Shown: positions 7,143 through 9,715 of the stretch, one piece after another
How the letters are laid out: each line of letters starts with the position of its first letter
Position numbering within the stretch: the first letter of the stretch is position 1
Assembly: GCA_003517945.1 (NCBI GenBank)
Contig: DOZP01000186.1
Location: 1 to 9,715, forward strand
Direction of reading: 5' to 3'
Length of the DNA: 9,715 nucleotides
Origin: Porphyromonadaceae bacterium
GTDB lineage: Bacteria > Bacteroidota > Bacteroidia > Bacteroidales > Tannerellaceae
Made by a program: the position numbers and the translations under genes
Notes under the pieces: generated by a model
Database searches by the model: none
The model's input: the letters and a program-made list of their open reading frames with translations, nothing else
What the model was told of the DNA's origin: nothing

Positions 7143-8156
7143 CTAATAATTATATATTACTTCAAGAACCGTCTGACCGGTAGCCTTCAGAACATTTTCA
7201 TCAATATTATCCATCGTATCGTTCTGTGTATGCCAATGCATTCCAAATCCATGCGGCGTATCAGGCTTCAGATTAATAATATCTATACAAGGTATATTAC
7301 GCCCCTCGATAACATACTGATGGTCGTCTGTTATGGTACCGCCTTTCGCATTGATAAAATATTTACCATAACCCAGGTTTCGCGCCGTACTCCAAACCTT
7401 CTCCACAACAGGCGCCGCATAAGATACGGAATGACCCTCTTTGTAAAAGGTCGCGTCTTTATGACCTACCATATCCAGCAAGATACCAAAATCCGCTTTG
7501 TAAGAGGGTATATGAGGGTTTTTAGCCCAGAACTGCGAACCAAGACACCACGTATTCAGCTTATACTCCTTCGCAAATTCAGGGGAACCATAATCTTCCG
7601 CATCAAAAAAGATAATATCAATTCCCGTCTGGATATTATTCAAACTAATCTGACGAGCAATTTCCAGCAAAACGCCTACTCCGCTGGCGCCATCATCAGC
7701 GCCGTCAAGAGGTTTCCGGTGATTCGCTTCATCCGGGTCATGATCCGAATAGGGACGCGAATCCCAGTGGGCAAACAGAAGAATACGCTTTTTATTCTCA
7801 GGATTAAATACGCCTATGATATTCTTAGCCTGCAATTTATCTCCGTTGTATGCTGTAAGAACAGTCTCCTGGACATAGATTTCAGCTCCATAACGTTCCA
7901 GTCCGGACACCAGATATGCGGCGCAGGCCTTATGCGCCGGAGTATTCGGTACACGCGGCCCGAATGCAACCTGACTTGCCACATGAGCATAAGCGCTATC
8001 CGCATCAAAAGAAGGCGTTTCCACCGAATTACCGGTATTTGCTCCGGAGGTAGATTCCGTAAAGACATCGCTTCCTTTTGTCGTGCCCTTCTGACTGCAG
8101 CACGACAATAACAAACTTCCCAAAAACAAACAAATAAACTTATTCATATCTTTCAT
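7143..8156 (-). CDS. M28-fold lipoprotein, probable type II glutaminyl-peptide cyclotransferase
   Basis: Annotation pipelines would call this 337-residue protein an M28 peptidase, but its motifs fit glutaminyl cyclase, which turns N-terminal Gln into pyroglutamate on exported proteins. A lipoprotein signal precedes C19 (LLLSC), so it should be anchored facing the periplasm; acidic surface-export residues are absent after the Cys. Against human glutaminyl cyclase as I remember it: HWDS (H130) matches HYDS; GADDGASG gives zinc ligand D155; FFDAED gives catalytic E187 and ligand D188; GSQFWA (206-211) matches GSRHLA; LLDMVG gives D228; TDDH gives D277-D278; and HWHTQND gives ligand H309 next to W308. 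The W-H-T pairing is characteristic of the cyclases. Known cyclases of Porphyromonas are near this length. An alternative start three codons later (8147) is equally possible. It lies 27 bp after the fusion gene. Confidence 0.8.
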   Translation of the reverse strand: MKDMNKFICLFLGSLLLSCCSQKGTTKGSDVFTESTSGANTGNSVETPSFDADSAYAHVASQVAFGPRVPNTPAHKACAAYLVSGLERYGAEIYVQETVLTAYNGDKLQAKNIIGVFNPENKKRILLFAHWDSRPYSDHDPDEANHRKPLDGADDGASGVGVLLEIARQISLNNIQTGIDIIFFDAEDYGSPEFAKEYKLNTWCLGSQFWAKNPHIPSYKADFGILLDMVGHKDATFYKEGHSVSYAAPVVEKVWSTARNLGYGKYFINAKGGTITDDHQYVIEGRNIPCIDIINLKPDTPHGFGMHWHTQNDTMDNIDENVLKATGQTVLEVIYNY

Positions 8157-8183
8157 GATCTATGTAATCCATATCATTCGGTT

Positions 8184-9715
8184 TTAACCGGTCAAAGGCT
8201 GCTGTACCTGTTGCATAACCCGCATCAGATTTTCGCCCCAGATCTTGGCTATATCCTCATCATTAAATCCCTCCGCAATCAGGCGCATCGTGATCTGCAT
8301 CAACTCGTTCGCCGCCCGGCAACCGATCAGTTCGCCGTCACCGTCAAAATCGGAACCGATCCCAACCGCATCTATCCCCGCAACATCAATTATATGGCAT
8401 ATATGCCTGACAGCATCACGCAACGAAGCCTGACCGGCTTTCTCATTAATAAACTCTTTATATAAACATACCTGCACAACACCTCCCCGCGAAGCCAATG
8501 CACGCAACTGGCTATCATCCAGATTACGACGATGAGCGCATAACGCTCTTGAAGAAGAATGTGAAGCGATAACAGGCCTGCTACTACATTTCAGCACATC
8601 ATAAAATGTACTGTCGGCAGCATGTGAGACATCTATCATCAATCCTAACCGGTTCATTTCCGCCACCACATCACGACCAAAAGGGCTCAAACCGCCCCAT
8701 TCTCCGCCTCCGGCAGCCGAGTCGCAGAGGTCGTTATCCCCGTTATGGCAAAGTGTAATATAAGATACTCCGATATCCTTAAACCGTTTCAGGTTACGAA
8801 TATCCCGTCCTATTGCATACCCGTTCTCAATACCCAGAAAAACAGACTTTTTTCCCTTACATTTCAAATGCCATGCATCGTCCGGTGTACAGGCAATACC
8901 CATACGTTCCGGATATAAAGCCGCCTGAGCAGTAACTTCAGAGAGACGCTCCAGGGTATATGTATAAGCATTTTGAAAAGAAATATCATCACGCGCTCCC
9001 TGCGGAAGGTAAGCCACCATAAACACGGCATCCAGAAAACCTTCTTCCATCAAAGGGAGATTAACCTTCCCCCCTTCCCTGCATCCCAGATTGAACGATT
9101 TGAAAATCATAGGCGTATCCGTATGAGAGTCAATCGTCAACATATGCCGGTGCAGACTCTTGGCTTTTGCGAATAGATCCGCCTGCCTGATATGATAACG
9201 AAACAGACCCAGCATAACCTCATTACCGGCCGCCGCCATGGGTTCGGGATGCCACTGAACGCTGAAAACCGGATATTCCGGATGTTCCATCGCCTCATTC
9301 AATCCGTCGGGCGATGTAGCCGTAGCTATAAATTCCGGCGCAACCTCCCTGACAGCCTGGTGATGAAAAGAATTAACAGGGATCGGCAGTTCTCCGGGCT
9401 GATTGAGCGCCTGCCTTAGCTTTGAAGGAATATCCGCAAGGATAACCGTATGAGTAGCCACATCACGCGCCGCCTCCTGACTATGCATCAAAACGTCGCC
9501 GGAATATTGCGTACGGATATCCTGATAAAGCGTTCCGCCAAAAGCCACATTGATGACCTGATGGCCGCGACAAATACCGAATATGGGCAACTGACGGTTA
9601 AAAGCAAGTCGTAACAGCAAAAAATCATATTCATCACGGTACGAATCCGTATCCCCGAGTTCCGGAACCGGATCTTCACCCAGGTAGCCGGCATCTATAT
9701 CGCCGCCTCCCGAAA
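8184..9715 (-). CDS. Gamma-glutamyl hydrolase (C26)-M19 dipeptidase fusion, 5' end cut by the window
   Basis: The frame stays open to the right edge, so the start lies outside; a TTG at 9618-9620 is not the start, since conserved sequence (GGGDIDAGYLGEDP, then RDEYDFLLLRLA) continues upstream. Counting visible residues from 9713, residues 1 to about 175 are a PuuD-like class I glutamine-amidotransferase domain with nucleophile C48 in FGICRGHQ, VNSFHHQ at about 113-119, and H155/E157 in VQWHPE. From about 185 to 505 is a complete M19 (renal-dipeptidase-like) domain with metal ligands H197 and D199 (HTD), E296 (GIENG), H364 (DVSHA) and H385 (ASHSSSR), plus D455 (GSDFDG). Both active sites look intact. 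By comparison with E. coli PuuD about 70 residues are missing. It is the first visible gene of the leftward operon. Cellular location cannot be told without the N-terminus. Substrates are inferred: gamma-glutamyl compounds and dipeptides. Confidence 0.9.
   Translation of the reverse strand, partial: SGGGDIDAGYLGEDPVPELGDTDSYRDEYDFLLLRLAFNRQLPIFGICRGHQVINVAFGGTLYQDIRTQYSGDVLMHSQEAARDVATHTVILADIPSKLRQALNQPGELPIPVNSFHHQAVREVAPEFIATATSPDGLNEAMEHPEYPVFSVQWHPEPMAAAGNEVMLGLFRYHIRQADLFAKAKSLHRHMLTIDSHTDTPMIFKSFNLGCREGGKVNLPLMEEGFLDAVFMVAYLPQGARDDISFQNAYTYTLERLSEVTAQAALYPERMGIACTPDDAWHLKCKGKKSVFLGIENGYAIGRDIRNLKRFKDIGVSYITLCHNGDNDLCDSAAGGGEWGGLSPFGRDVVAEMNRLGLMIDVSHAADSTFYDVLKCSSRPVIASHSSSRALCAHRRNLDDSQLRALASRGGVVQVCLYKEFINEKAGQASLRDAVRHICHIIDVAGIDAVGIGSDFDGDGELIGCRAANELMQITMRLIAEGFNDEDIAKIWGENLMRVMQQVQQPLTG

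Noticed and set aside
6999..8111. A 370-codon open frame on the plus strand opposite the M28-fold gene and part of sufE
   Set aside because: It overlaps two well-supported genes in antisense, is rich in Ile, Arg and Ser as expected of a reverse-complement shadow, and shows no domain or promoter.
8179..8190. Short inverted repeat CGGT/ACCG at the stop codon of the fusion gene, as a terminator
   Set aside because: Only four base pairs with a workable loop and no U run after it on the minus strand; the next gene starts 27 bp on.
9618..9620. TTG as the start codon of the C26-M19 fusion
   Set aside because: Conserved PuuD-type sequence continues upstream in the same frame to the right edge, so the true start is outside the window.

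Overview
This 9.7 kb window looks like chromosomal DNA of a member of the Bacteroidales (Bacteroidota). The evidence is a TonB-dependent receptor with an N-terminal carboxypeptidase-regulatory-like domain, a DUF4861 protein, a DUF2520 protein next to a KdsC-type phosphatase, a promoter of the TTTG/TAnnTTTG type, and a signal peptide that leaves glutamine as the first mature residue. I cannot name a genus. I see no tRNA or rRNA gene, insertion sequence, prophage, CRISPR array or other mark of a mobile region.

Left part: an AT-rich intergenic stretch (1-216) ends in a nested hairpin that is a plausible terminator for the leftward TonB-dependent receptor gene (217-2640). A 143-bp divergent promoter region separates that gene from a short rightward cluster. 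The cluster encodes a nitroreductase-family flavoprotein (2784-3335), a Rossmann-fold/DUF2520 protein (3361-4173) and a KdsC-like HAD phosphatase for Kdo synthesis (4183-4698). A strong match to the Bacteroidota sigma-ABfr promoter lies just ahead of the nitroreductase and settles its start codon.

Right part: five leftward genes with gaps of 6-27 bp form one probable operon, whose promoter lies beyond the right edge. In order of transcription they are: a fusion of a class I glutamine-amidotransferase-like gamma-glutamyl hydrolase (C26) with an M19 dipeptidase, cut by the window edge; an M28-fold lipoprotein that I read as a zinc-dependent glutaminyl cyclase rather than an aminopeptidase; SufE; an RDD-family membrane protein; and a secreted DUF4861 protein. 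This operon meets the KdsC cluster tail to tail, 29 bp apart.

The window is mostly ordinary cell-envelope and housekeeping DNA. The points of most interest are the glutaminyl-cyclase reading of the M28 protein, which fits the exported receptor in the same window beginning with Gln after signal cleavage, and the C26-M19 fusion, which could degrade gamma-glutamyl peptides such as glutathione in two steps. I found no clear sign of a wholly new system.
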